A DNA stretch of 33,503 bases from the NCBI GenBank assembly GCA_025054635.1, contig JANWZM010000003.1:1-33503 (forward strand). The letters are read 5' to 3'. Both the position numbers and the translations under genes were made by a program. The notes under the pieces are model-generated. The model made no database searches. It saw only the letters and a list, made by a program, of their open reading frames with translations, and had not been told where the DNA came from. Shown one piece after another: positions 16,661 to 24,823 of the stretch (within the stretch, counting starts at the first letter, position 1; each line of letters opens with the position of its first letter). The stretch comes from Thermoflexales bacterium (GTDB lineage: Bacteria > Chloroflexota > Anaerolineae > J036 > Brachytrichaceae).

Positions 16661-17578
16661 TCATCGCACTAGCTCTCGGGCGTGTGCTTCCGCAGGCTCA
16701 CTTGCACCGTTGCTGCTGAATAGCCGCTGACGGTAGAGCTGCGTTGTGGATAGATTGGCGTGACCGAGCCACTCGCGCACTTGACGCACGTCCATCCCAG
16801 CGAGGATAAGATGAGCAGCGCGTGAGTGGCGCAAAGTGTGCGGTGTCATCTCGCCACTGATGCCAGCCATCTGCGCATATTGGCGCGTTATCTGCCAGAC
16901 CGCTTGGCGGGTCAACCGATCACCGCGCGGATTGAGAAAGACGAACTCGCACTGCCCTTGCGCTTCCAAGCCAGGCTCGCGCTGCTCTAGATAGGCTTTG
17001 AGCGCCTCAACAGCGGAAGGAGTGAGGCGCATCACCCGTGTGCGCTGCCCGCGCCCAATGCAGCGCACCTCGCCATGTTCCAAGTCAAGGTCTTCCAGAC
17101 GCAGATTAATTGCCTCTGAGACACGCATCCCTGTAGCGTAGAGCACCTCAAGCAGCGCGCGGTCTCGCCGAGCACGGCTAGGCGAAGCTGATGCTGTTGC
17201 CTCGAACAAAGCCCGAACCTCGTATTCACTCAGTAGGCGTGGTTGGCGTCGCTCCACTTTGGGCGACTGCAGATGCAAGGCAGGATCTTCATGGATGTGC
17301 CCTGTCTGCCGCAGCCACTTGAAGAACGCGCGCAGCGCAGCGAGCTTGCGCGCGATTGTCGAAGTCGTGTATTTCTGCGGCACTAGATACTCATACACAA
17401 ACGCCTGCAGCACTTCAAAGGTGACCTGATCCCAACGCGCGCCTAGAGGCATGCGCTCGCCGAGAAAACTGGTGAATTGCGATAAGTCGTTGCGGTATGC
17501 CATGATGGTGTTGTCCGTTGAACCGCGCGACTGGCGCAGATGCTCCAGGAAGGCTCGAGCTGCGCTGTGCCACTCCAT
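16661..17578 (-). CDS. Tyrosine recombinase (XerC/XerD-like)
   Basis: This is a site-specific recombinase of the phage-integrase family, of the kind that resolves chromosome dimers at dif. The 305-residue protein has an N-terminal SAM-like DNA-binding domain (about 1-90) and a catalytic domain with Arg152 (ATGMRVSEAINL), His247 and Arg250 (HTLRHS), His273 (LGHANLSTTQ) and the nucleophile Tyr282. The usual catalytic Lys in the beta-hairpin (G-K-G) is Arg176 here (GRGQRTRVMRL). Length and layout match XerD. It is not next to any phage or integron genes, so a housekeeping role is likely. I leave the symbol blank because C versus D cannot be settled. Confidence 0.88.
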   Translation of the reverse strand: MEWHSAARAFLEHLRQSRGSTDNTIMAYRNDLSQFTSFLGERMPLGARWDQVTFEVLQAFVYEYLVPQKYTTSTIARKLAALRAFFKWLRQTGHIHEDPALHLQSPKVERRQPRLLSEYEVRALFEATASASPSRARRDRALLEVLYATGMRVSEAINLRLEDLDLEHGEVRCIGRGQRTRVMRLTPSAVEALKAYLEQREPGLEAQGQCEFVFLNPRGDRLTRQAVWQITRQYAQMAGISGEMTPHTLRHSRAAHLILAGMDVRQVREWLGHANLSTTQLYRQRLFSSNGASEPAEAHARELVR

Positions 17579-17595
17579 ACAGAGGCAGTACTGCG

Positions 17596-17601
17596 ATTAT
17601 A
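17596..17601 (-). promoter_or_regulatory. Candidate -10 box upstream of recombinase gene
   Basis: A perfect TATAAT on the minus strand (in context GATATAATC) lies 17 bases before the ATG at 17578. Transcription from it would give a leader of only about 10 bases, consistent with the absence of a Shine-Dalgarno. No good -35 box is visible. Confidence 0.4.
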
Positions 17602-17741
17602 TCAGCCCATTTATCACGAAGCACATTTGGGGGCGCCTGGACTTGAATACACAGCGCACGGCACATCGCCTTGTCCTCATCCTTACACCCTCTCTGGAGG
17701 CAGCGACAAGCAGCATGCGGCGCAATGCGGTTTAGCCACAA

Positions 17742-17771
17742 TTTACACGTCAATTCCCGCAGCGTTAGAAT
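17742..17771 (+). promoter_or_regulatory. Candidate sigma-70 promoter for moaD-like operon
   Basis: TTTACA (17742-17747, 5/6 to consensus) and TAGAAT (17766-17771, 5/6) are spaced by 18 bases on the plus strand. They lie about 85 bases before the MoaD-like start in the divergent spacer 17579-17855. This is one of the better promoter matches in the window. Confidence 0.45.
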
Positions 17772-17855
17772 GACAACTAGATATCGCCGCTACGGCTTCG
17801 ACGTTGCGGTGCAGCTAGACTGTGGCGGCAACGACTTGCTTTCAGTGCCTACTTC

Positions 17856-18122
17856 ATGGCAGTAGTCTGGATTCCTCCTTTGCTGCGCAGCCTGACGGGT
17901 GGTGCAGCCCAGGTGCGCGCTGAGGGCACAACCGTGCAGGACGTCCTCGACAACTTAGAGGCGCGCTTTCCAGGTCTTCGCGCACGTCTGCTGGATGCTC
18001 AAGGGCAGTTGAAGCCAAGCTTCGCCCTGGTTGTGGACGGTGCAGTGAGCCGCCAAGGTGTGCGCCACCTGGTGCGACCTGACAGCGAGATCCACTTCGT
18101 GCTGGCGATGAGCGGGGGGTAG
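17856..18122 (+). CDS. MoaD/ThiS-like sulfur-carrier protein
   Basis: This 88-residue protein has the ubiquitin-like beta-grasp pattern of MoaD-family proteins. It starts with a short strand (VVWIPPLLRSLTGG), has the central TTVQDVLDNLEARFPGLRARL helix region, and ends in the strand HFVLAMSGG with the C-terminal Gly-Gly that is adenylated and thiocarboxylated in this family. It could supply sulfur for molybdopterin, thiamine, cysteine or another pathway. No MoaE, MoeB, ThiF or CysM gene is in the window, so the pathway is open. It starts a plus-strand run and lies 9 bases before the DedA-like gene. No clear ribosome site precedes the ATG. Confidence 0.83.
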   Translation: MAVVWIPPLLRSLTGGAAQVRAEGTTVQDVLDNLEARFPGLRARLLDAQGQLKPSFALVVDGAVSRQGVRHLVRPDSEIHFVLAMSGG

Positions 18123-18131
18123 GCTGGACAA

Positions 18132-18773
18132 ATGCTCGCTCTGTTGCGCGCAACGCTCAAGGCTCTGACCGCAGGGCAGCCTCAGGGTGAGGCGCAGAAC
18201 GAAAGCCCCGTGCCCACGCGCGCGCAACGCTTACGCACTGGAGTCTGGTTTTTGCTGGCGCTTGCAATTAGCACCGGCGTGCTCGTGTTGACCACCTACC
18301 ACCGAGAGACGCTCGCTAGCTTTGGGCGATTTGGGCTGCTTGGCTTGTTTGTCATTAGCGTGCTGGGCAATGCAACCGTGCTAATTCCAGCACCTGTCTT
18401 TGTGATGGCTTGTGCTGCAGGACCGCTCTACGGTTTTGTCTCATCAGGGCTGGTCGCAGGGGCAGGCGCAGCTCTGGGCGAGATGACCAGCTACATGGCT
18501 GGCTACGGCGGCACAGCGATCTTGCCACAGGGCGCGCGCTATCAGCGACTGCACCAACTCATGGAGCGCTACGGGCCGTTGGCGATCTTCATCCTGTCGG
18601 CTGTCCCTAATCCATTGTTCGATGTCGGCGGCGTGATCGCCGGCATGCTGCGCATGCCAGCGCATTGGTACCTGGCTGCTGCCTTCCTGGGCAAAGCTTT
18701 GCGACTGACCCTGATTGCCTTTGTTTGCACGCGCAGCATTCCTTTCTTCTCACACCTTTTTGCCCAACCCTAA
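18132..18773 (+). CDS. DedA/VTT-domain membrane protein
   Basis: This 213-residue inner-membrane protein belongs to the VTT (SNARE-associated, DedA/TVP38) family, members of which act as lipid scramblases or undecaprenyl-phosphate flippases. A soluble N-terminus (about 1-35) precedes four or five hydrophobic segments. The signature block LGNATVLIPAPVFVMACAAG (about 77-96), the G-rich ALGEMTSYMAGYGG and the loop SAVPNPLFDVGGVIAGMLRMP are all visible. It follows the MoaD-like gene by 9 bases and probably shares its transcript. The transported lipid cannot be predicted. Confidence 0.85.
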   Translation: MLALLRATLKALTAGQPQGEAQNESPVPTRAQRLRTGVWFLLALAISTGVLVLTTYHRETLASFGRFGLLGLFVISVLGNATVLIPAPVFVMACAAGPLYGFVSSGLVAGAGAALGEMTSYMAGYGGTAILPQGARYQRLHQLMERYGPLAIFILSAVPNPLFDVGGVIAGMLRMPAHWYLAAAFLGKALRLTLIAFVCTRSIPFFSHLFAQP

Positions 18774-18803
18774 CCAGAACCTCGCACACCAGAGCAACGC
18801 ACC

Positions 18804-20588
18804 ATGATTCAACGCTTGGATTTTGAGGCGCTCCGTCTCACAGCAGAACACCCGGAAGACCGACCCTACGTCATTGCAGGCAAGCGCATGTACGCCATCG
18901 GCATGATGAGTGGCGCGCCACCTCGCCTCGGCGATGAACATCTGGTAGGCGAGATGGGCGGCTTGTGGGCGCACCCCATCAAAGCGCTAGAGCACTGGGG
19001 AGCGCAAATCGCTGGCGCGCAAGCCTGTGCCCTTGAGTTTCATTCAGCCTTCTGGTGCATCACCCGTGTGCGGGTCTACGACAACGGGCTGGTGCTGCGA
19101 GAGCAAGAGTGGATTGACGAAGACCGCCCTGTGATGCTTGTCCGCGTCACCGTCACCAACGAGGGCGAGGCTGCATGCAGCGCTCAGGTTATCTATGAAG
19201 TCGCGCCGCGCTTGCGCCCATGCTGGATGAGCCCTCAAGCCGACGGTCGCGATGTAGCCACTTGGAGCGCAACAGGGCTGGTCGCCTTCGACGCTGCTCA
19301 TCCCGAGTGGGCAGTTGCCGTTGTGGTTGAAGGTGGAATGGTGCGCACGGTGACCTTGAACCCTGGTGAGTCCGTCCAGTTCCGCGCTGCGATCGCTGTG
19401 ACCGACCACGGCGGCGAACATGCTGCGCGCACACAGGCTCGGGCGGCGCTTCAAAGCATGGATGCACGGATGGAACACAAGCGCAGTGTGTACCGCGCTG
19501 CGCTGCGCCCCGATCTCCCTCCACGCGACGACCTGGATGCAGCCTACCGCTGCGCCTTGCTCAACATCAAGTTGCTCGAGGCAGACTACCCTGCTGGGCA
19601 TTATCCCCTCGCGGGCTTGCCGGAGTACCCCAACTTGTTTGGCTGCGACGTTGCCTACAGTGTCCCGGGGTTATGCCTAGCCGGTCGCAGTGATCTAGCG
19701 ATCGATGCGTTGCGCGCTCTGCGCGCCGTTATGTTGCGCCAATGCGGGCGCACTCCTCACGAAGTGCTTCCGGATGGAAATGTCTTCCACTCGGGCAACA
19801 CACAAGAAAGCGCCCAGTTCGTCATCGCTGCTTGGCGTGCGTGCACGCTGGTCGGCGATCGGGGTCGGCTCGCTCGGGAGTTTTACCCTGCCTGCCGCGC
19901 AGCGATGCTGAACTACATGCGCAGCGCAGCGCTTCGCCGCGACTCGCCATTCCCGAATTACCCTGCTGGTGACGCTATGGTCGAGCGCGAGGGAATGTTG
20001 CCACTCAAGCTCGATTCAGTGTGTTACACCTGGCGCGCGTTGCAGGACTTGGCAGCGATGGCGCGTTCGCTCAACGGAGTCGAGCGTGATGCGCTGTTCG
20101 ACTACGCTGCTGACGCCGAGGAAGCCCAAGCCTGGGCTGATCGCATCGCGGCTTCGTTCGAGCATGACTGGTGGATCGAGTCGGAGGGGCTCTATGCTGA
20201 TTCTCTCGGCTGGGACGGCACGCGACGACTCGACCGACATTGGACGCAGATCGTCCCACTCGAGGTTGGCATAGCGCGCCCCGACCGTGCCGAGCGCGTG
20301 CTAGATGCCCTTGAACGCGGCTGGCTTAACGAATATGGGCTTCCGCATACCCAAGGCGTTGACTCACGGGTTTGGACACTGGGCAATGGCATCCTCGCTT
20401 GTGTCGCCGCACGCCATGGGCGACGCGCGCTCGCTCGCCGACTGCTCGGCGGGATTGCCCTCACGCTGACTGCGGGGGGACAGCTCGGTCTATACGAGGA
20501 GCTGACCCCGCATGGACTGTGTTTCATCCAGCTTTGGTCGGCTGCCCTGTTCGTCGAGGCATACACTGCCCTTCACAGTTCACTCTAG
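18804..20588 (+). CDS. Six-hairpin glycoside hydrolase (glycogen-debranching-like)
   Basis: This 594-residue protein resembles the alpha/alpha-barrel (six-hairpin) glycosidases often annotated as glycogen debranching or amylo-alpha-1,6-glucosidase family. The N-terminal half (about 1-225) is beta-rich, with a block reading MLVRVTVTNEGE. The C-terminal half is helical and contains FGCDVAYSVPGL (near 278), PHEVLPDGNVFHSGNTQES (about 319-336) and LPLKLDSVCYTWRAL. No signal peptide is visible, so it is probably cytoplasmic. Catalytic acids cannot be assigned with confidence. It ends exactly one base before an ATG (TAGATG) in the tpiA frame, so the two are likely coupled. Alternatives are GH15, GH63 or GH116-like enzymes. 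Confidence 0.72.
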   Translation: MIQRLDFEALRLTAEHPEDRPYVIAGKRMYAIGMMSGAPPRLGDEHLVGEMGGLWAHPIKALEHWGAQIAGAQACALEFHSAFWCITRVRVYDNGLVLREQEWIDEDRPVMLVRVTVTNEGEAACSAQVIYEVAPRLRPCWMSPQADGRDVATWSATGLVAFDAAHPEWAVAVVVEGGMVRTVTLNPGESVQFRAAIAVTDHGGEHAARTQARAALQSMDARMEHKRSVYRAALRPDLPPRDDLDAAYRCALLNIKLLEADYPAGHYPLAGLPEYPNLFGCDVAYSVPGLCLAGRSDLAIDALRALRAVMLRQCGRTPHEVLPDGNVFHSGNTQESAQFVIAAWRACTLVGDRGRLAREFYPACRAAMLNYMRSAALRRDSPFPNYPAGDAMVEREGMLPLKLDSVCYTWRALQDLAAMARSLNGVERDALFDYAADAEEAQAWADRIAASFEHDWWIESEGLYADSLGWDGTRRLDRHWTQIVPLEVGIARPDRAERVLDALERGWLNEYGLPHTQGVDSRVWTLGNGILACVAARHGRRALARRLLGGIALTLTAGGQLGLYEELTPHGLCFIQLWSAALFVEAYTALHSSL

Positions 20589-20603
20589 ATGACAATGCAC
20601 CCC

Positions 20604-21356
20604 ATGAGAAAGCCCTTCATCGCTGGCAACTGGAAGATGAACAAGACTGTGGACGAGGCATACGACCTCGCCATCGAGCTAGTCACGGGCTTGCGCTTCG
20701 TACGTGACATTGACGTGGCGCTGTGCCCTCCGTTTGTGTCGCTGACTGCTGTCAAGTCGGCGATCGCCAACACCATGCTCAAACTCGGCGCTCAGAACAT
20801 GCACGACCAGGACAGAGGGGCATTCACAGGTGAGATTTCGCCCGTCATGCTCAAAGACCTAGTCGAGTATGTCATCCTTGGGCACTCCGAGCGCCGTCAA
20901 CACTTTGGTGAGAGTGACGCTTTCATCAACCGCAAGGTGCATGCTGCGCTGCGCCATGGATTGCATCCGATCCTGTGCATCGGCGAAACGCTGGAGCAGA
21001 ATGAGCGCGGCGAGACCGAGAGCGTGCTCGCCCGCCAAACGCGCGAGGGCTTAGCAGGCGTCTCCGCTGATCAGGTCGCCAGCGTTGTGATTGCATATGA
21101 GCCCGTGTGGGCAATCGGCACTGGACGAGCAGCAACCGCCGAAGATGCACAGCAGCGCTGTGCTTTCATCCGCCAAGAGCTGCGCGCTATGTTCGGTGAG
21201 GTCGCTGACGCTGTTCGCATTCAGTATGGCGGGAGCGTCACCCCAGCCAACGCCCCTGAACTGCTGTGCCAGCCAGATATTGACGGCGCGCTCGTCGGCG
21301 GAGCGAGTTTGAAGAGCGAGGACTTCATCGCCATCGTCCGCGCCGCACACCCCTGA
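20604..21356 (+). CDS. tpiA: Triosephosphate isomerase
   Basis: This enzyme interconverts dihydroxyacetone phosphate and glyceraldehyde 3-phosphate in glycolysis and gluconeogenesis. The 250-residue protein shows all signature elements: AGNWKMN (Asn and Lys at 9 and 11), the catalytic His in ILGHSERR near 93, the catalytic Glu in YEPVWAIGTG near 165, and the phosphate-binding YGGSVTPAN and GALVGGASL. I chose the ATG at 20604 because family members begin M-R-K-P/T; the in-frame ATG at 20589 directly abuts the upstream stop and is possible. The gene converges on the HIT-family gene with only 8 bases between stops and no clear terminator. Confidence 0.96.
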   Translation: MRKPFIAGNWKMNKTVDEAYDLAIELVTGLRFVRDIDVALCPPFVSLTAVKSAIANTMLKLGAQNMHDQDRGAFTGEISPVMLKDLVEYVILGHSERRQHFGESDAFINRKVHAALRHGLHPILCIGETLEQNERGETESVLARQTREGLAGVSADQVASVVIAYEPVWAIGTGRAATAEDAQQRCAFIRQELRAMFGEVADAVRIQYGGSVTPANAPELLCQPDIDGALVGGASLKSEDFIAIVRAAHP

Positions 21357-21364
21357 ACCGCGAG

Positions 21365-22429
21365 TCACAAGCCCTTTAGCGCCGCGCGAACTACGAACGG
21401 ATCAGCGCTGATCGAGGCATGGGCATACAAGTCAATCGCCCCGATGTCCGAGGCAACCATATTCACAGGGCCGCGGTCGGCTAGGCGAACGATAGCAGGA
21501 AAACCGCTCCAATCCTCGGTGGTGTCGCGGTCGAATAAGGGAGGCAGAAAGGCGATCGCCACAAACGACTGGGTTTGCGTGTGCTCAATCAGGTTGCGCA
21601 GCGCTTTGTGCACAGCGAGCGCGAGGTCGTCGTCGAGCGCTGTGCCAAGCAGCCAAATCTCTTTAGGGCGCACAGGGGTGAGATAGACGAAGCCAGCAAC
21701 ACCTCCTGATTGAAAGCTCAAGCCGAGATCAGCGTGAGCTGCGAGCAGGTCTTGGAAGTAGTTGCTGCCAAAGCGCGCGTGGTATTCGCAGGCAATCCGA
21801 CGCAAGAATTCAACTCGCGCGTAGTGGCGAGTGCGCCCAAGCGCCATCTGGGCGTGCGCATGGGCAACAGAAGCGCCGCCCTTCAAACCGCCGTTCCACA
21901 TCCAGACAAAGTAGCGCGCCTGTGGATCACACCGATGCGCGCAGCGCGCCCAAGCGAGGGAGACAGCGAAAGCATCTTTCAGCGCCTCGGCTGAGATACG
22001 CAGAGGATCCGGCTCATCGAAGATCAGCACCCCATGCCACCCTTCCCAGCGCGCCAGGTTTGCAGCCGTGATGCAGTGTCTCCCGCGCACCCGCCCAAAC
22101 ACGTCAGCACTCGTGTCGCGTAAAGGATGAGCAAAAGGGCTTGTGCTGTCTTGTGCGACAGACCCAGGCTCACCAAAAGGCAGTGGACGCCGCCCGCGCA
22201 CAGGGTTGTACAAGGCGCCCTCGAAAGTGAACTGGTTGACGACGCGGATGACGTGTTGTCGCTCGAGCTCGGTTGCACTGCCGAAGCGCTGCTCAGCCAA
22301 CGCGCGCGCACCAGAGGGCAGGCGCAAACTGCCCATGACCTGATCTACCCAGAACAAACGCTGGAAGCGCTCGCGCGGTTGGTCGCCTAGGCAATCAACG
22401 AGGCTGGGCAGGTCAACAATGGATGCCAT
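21365..22429 (-). CDS. GalT/Ap4A-phosphorylase-like HIT-superfamily protein
   Basis: This 354-residue protein has the pattern of the galactose-1-phosphate uridylyltransferase / Ap4A phosphorylase branch of the HIT superfamily. The block NGGLKGGASVAHAHAQM (about 179-195) contains the His-x-His-x-Gln nucleotidyl-transfer motif, with His192 likely the nucleophile. The N-terminal half includes WHGVLIFDEPDPL, similar to the GalT domain. The zinc-binding Cys pairs of classical GalT are not obvious. It begins immediately after the glycosyltransferase stop (TAGATG), so it probably acts in nucleotide-sugar or dinucleotide metabolism linked to glycan synthesis. The precise substrate is unknown. Confidence 0.7.
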   Translation of the reverse strand: MASIVDLPSLVDCLGDQPRERFQRLFWVDQVMGSLRLPSGARALAEQRFGSATELERQHVIRVVNQFTFEGALYNPVRGRRPLPFGEPGSVAQDSTSPFAHPLRDTSADVFGRVRGRHCITAANLARWEGWHGVLIFDEPDPLRISAEALKDAFAVSLAWARCAHRCDPQARYFVWMWNGGLKGGASVAHAHAQMALGRTRHYARVEFLRRIACEYHARFGSNYFQDLLAAHADLGLSFQSGGVAGFVYLTPVRPKEIWLLGTALDDDLALAVHKALRNLIEHTQTQSFVAIAFLPPLFDRDTTEDWSGFPAIVRLADRGPVNMVASDIGAIDLYAHASISADPFVVRAALKGL

Positions 22430-23659
22430 CTAGCGCTTGGGGCGAAGCAGGTCTTGGTAAAGCGCTTCAAGCGACGGCACGATGCGTGTCCAGTCATAGC
22501 GCGCGGAGACGAAGCGATAAGCGCGCTCACCTAGCTCCTTTCGGCGCGCCGGGCTGCGAAGCAGCTCATTCACCGCACCAGCGAACTCAGCGGCGCTGTC
22601 AGCGATGATCATCTCGCGTCCGGAGGCAACTTCAAATCCCTCACAGCCCAGCGTAGTGGTGACAATTGCCTTGCGCATGGACATTGCCTCTAGCAGCTTG
22701 AAGCGTGTGCCGCCCCCTGCCAGCAGCGGCGCAACATACACATCCGCCTGGGCGATATATGGTCGCACGTCCTCCACCTCGCCAGTCAGACAGATGCTCG
22801 GGTCGTTGCGCAGCCCGTCTAAGCGCGCACTCGGCTTCTGTCCAACGATTAGCAGTCGTGCTTGAGGGTGTGCTGCCTTGACTGTCGGCCAAACAGCGCG
22901 GCTGAACCACAGCATCGCGTTGACGTTAGGTCTGAAGTCCATCTTGCCCGTAAAGACAAGCGTGGGCGCGCCAGATGACTGTGATGGCGTTGCACTGGCG
23001 TACTCGGCAACGTCAATCCCATTGGGGATCACTTGCGGGTCGAGCTGTGCGTCCAGGCGACGTAGCGCTTGCGCATCTTGCTCGGAGACACACAAGGTGA
23101 GGGACGCTACGCGCGCGGCACGGCGTTCGAAGACGCGCAGCCGCTGCCACTGCACCAGCGAGTAAAGCGCAGCGTGCCAACGCAGCGGACTGCGCATGTC
23201 CACCTGAAACGTGCGCTGCTGCAGCAGGTATTCGCAGTTGTGGTCGTCGAACACAAGCCGTGCGGGCAAGCGCCCCGCTTCGCGTGTGAGCGCCATCCCA
23301 TACCGCGCAAGCTCGATGCCCTCGACTTGGACGACATCGAAGTGGTGTCCGCTGAGCAAGTCGCGCAAAGTGCTCAGAAAGGCAGGTGACCAGAGTCGCC
23401 AGGCTATGTCGGGCAGCGCTGAGGTGAGCAAGGTGCGCAACCGCTGGCGATGAGTGCGACGCGGCGCGGGGATCCGCACAACGCGCGCGCATGTTTCGCC
23501 CAGCAATGCAGGCAATGGCGTGTGTGGTGCCTCGTCAAAGGTCAGCAGCCACACCTCATGCCTGCGTGCAGCTAGATGTCGGATCAGTCCCCAGTTGCGA
23601 AGCGCAGTGCCCTGCCTCGGCGGATACGGAAGTTGAGGTGTGAGAAAGAGCAGCCGCAT
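22430..23659 (-). CDS. Glycosyltransferase, family 4 type (GT-B fold)
   Basis: This 409-residue GT-B enzyme transfers a sugar from an activated donor. It has the N-terminal LLFLTPQLPYPPRQGTALRN loop, the DVVQVEGIE stretch, and in the C-terminal domain the start TLVFTGKMDFRPNVNAMLWF and the donor-binding GTRFKLLEAMSMRKAIVTT. It resembles the GT4 group. The ATG at 23659 overlaps the stop of the upstream glycosyltransferase by one base (TGATG), which rules out the longer start at 23728. Acceptor and sugar are unknown; the setting suggests surface polysaccharide. Confidence 0.87.
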   Translation of the reverse strand: MRLLFLTPQLPYPPRQGTALRNWGLIRHLAARRHEVWLLTFDEAPHTPLPALLGETCARVVRIPAPRRTHRQRLRTLLTSALPDIAWRLWSPAFLSTLRDLLSGHHFDVVQVEGIELARYGMALTREAGRLPARLVFDDHNCEYLLQQRTFQVDMRSPLRWHAALYSLVQWQRLRVFERRAARVASLTLCVSEQDAQALRRLDAQLDPQVIPNGIDVAEYASATPSQSSGAPTLVFTGKMDFRPNVNAMLWFSRAVWPTVKAAHPQARLLIVGQKPSARLDGLRNDPSICLTGEVEDVRPYIAQADVYVAPLLAGGGTRFKLLEAMSMRKAIVTTTLGCEGFEVASGREMIIADSAAEFAGAVNELLRSPARRKELGERAYRFVSARYDWTRIVPSLEALYQDLLRPKR

Positions 23660-24780
23660 CAAAGCGCGACCATCGCGCCAGCCGCAGCGCGGTAGATCGC
23701 TAGAGTCTCTTGTGCCGCGCGTTGCCAAGAGAACGCCTGCGCACGTGCGCGTCCCCGTTTGGCGAACTCAGCGTGCAACGCGTCGCTTTGCCACAGCGCC
23801 AAGATGTGGTTTGCTAGTGTCGCATCGTCCAACGGGTCGTGCATCAGCGCAGCATCGCCAGCAATCTCCGGAAGTGACCCAGAATTGCTGCACACCACCG
23901 GCGTCCCGCGCGCCATCGCCTCCAGCACAGGCAAGCCAAACCCCTCACTGAGTGAAGGCATGGCGAGCAAGCGCGCCGCGCGATACAACGCATCCAGCTC
24001 CGCGTTTGTGACATGTCCAAGCAAACACACGCGCTCCTCCACACCGAGCGACTGTGCAAGCTCCCCCGGCGCTGTTCCCCCCCATCCTTCCGCGCCGACG
24101 ACGAACAGGCGTATCTCATCTGGCAGACGCCTGAGCGCGCGAAGCAGCGTGACCAAGTTCTTGCGCGGCTCCAACGTGCCGACAAAGAGCACAAACGGGC
24201 GGTGCTCCATCAGGATCGCGGAAGGCGACTCGCTGACCTCGTCAGCCGCCTCATACACAACTGCAACCCGCTCAGGGTTGATCGCCTTGATCAGCCGAAG
24301 CACGTCGTCGTGTGTGTGCCGCGACGGAGTAATGATGTAATCCGCCATTCGCGCCGATTGGTACACCCGGCTGTAGTAACGCTGACCATCGCTGTTCATC
24401 ACCTCGGCATGCTCCAGGAAGTACAGATCGTGAATCGTGATCACTTTGTGGAAGCGTCCTTGACAAGTGATGAAATCAGGTGAATGGAGCACGTCGAAGG
24501 AGAAGCGCGCCAGCTCGCCAGGGAGAGTCAGATGCTCTAAGCGGTGGTGGGCAGGAGTCAGTGTGCGCAGAATTGTGACGTTGGGGGGTGTCCAGAACGT
24601 GTCTTCATCACGGCGGTCGAGTAGGGCGTATAGAGTGAGATCGGGCTGCTCCAACGCTGCCAGTGCTTGAATTAGTCGCTTCGTGTAGTTTGCAATCCCC
24701 GCCTGCCTGTAATACATCAGGCGGCAATCGATCGCAACGGACAACCCAGCGTGATGTCCGTTCTTGCCGTTTCTGGTCAT
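23659..24780 (-). CDS. Glycosyltransferase family 4
   Basis: This 373-residue GT-B enzyme is a clear GT4 member. It has CRLMYYRQAGIANYTKRLI near the N-terminus, DVLHSPDFITC, ITIHDLYFLEHAE, FVLFVGTLEPRKNL at the start of the second Rossmann domain, and the donor-site block EGFGLPVLEAMARGTPVVCS with the E-x7-E pattern. Such enzymes often add mannose or glucose to lipid-linked or surface glycans. The ATG at 24780 is chosen over 24807 because the upstream codons overlap the AT-rich promoter region shared with the divergent pdhA remnant. It is the first gene of a tightly coupled three-gene operon. Confidence 0.88.
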   Translation of the reverse strand: MTRNGKNGHHAGLSVAIDCRLMYYRQAGIANYTKRLIQALAALEQPDLTLYALLDRRDEDTFWTPPNVTILRTLTPAHHRLEHLTLPGELARFSFDVLHSPDFITCQGRFHKVITIHDLYFLEHAEVMNSDGQRYYSRVYQSARMADYIITPSRHTHDDVLRLIKAINPERVAVVYEAADEVSESPSAILMEHRPFVLFVGTLEPRKNLVTLLRALRRLPDEIRLFVVGAEGWGGTAPGELAQSLGVEERVCLLGHVTNAELDALYRAARLLAMPSLSEGFGLPVLEAMARGTPVVCSNSGSLPEIAGDAALMHDPLDDATLANHILALWQSDALHAEFAKRGRARAQAFSWQRAAQETLAIYRAAAGAMVAL

Positions 24781-24810
24781 GCCAGCCTCAAGCCTCGCAC
24801 AGGGCATAAA

Positions 24811-24816
24811 TATAAT
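24811..24816 (+). promoter_or_regulatory. -10 box of decayed pdhA gene
   Basis: A perfect TATAAT on the plus strand lies 7 bases before the GTG that would start the E1-alpha reading frame, so the original message was probably leaderless or nearly so. The same AT-rich patch reads TATATT on the minus strand and may serve the divergent glycosyltransferase operon. No strong -35 is seen. Confidence 0.4.
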
Positions 24817-24823
24817 CCTTTTC

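Noticed and set aside
17671-17865. 64-codon ORF before the MoaD-like gene
   Set aside because: It spans the candidate promoter, shows no family pattern and overlaps the MoaD start; probably leader DNA.
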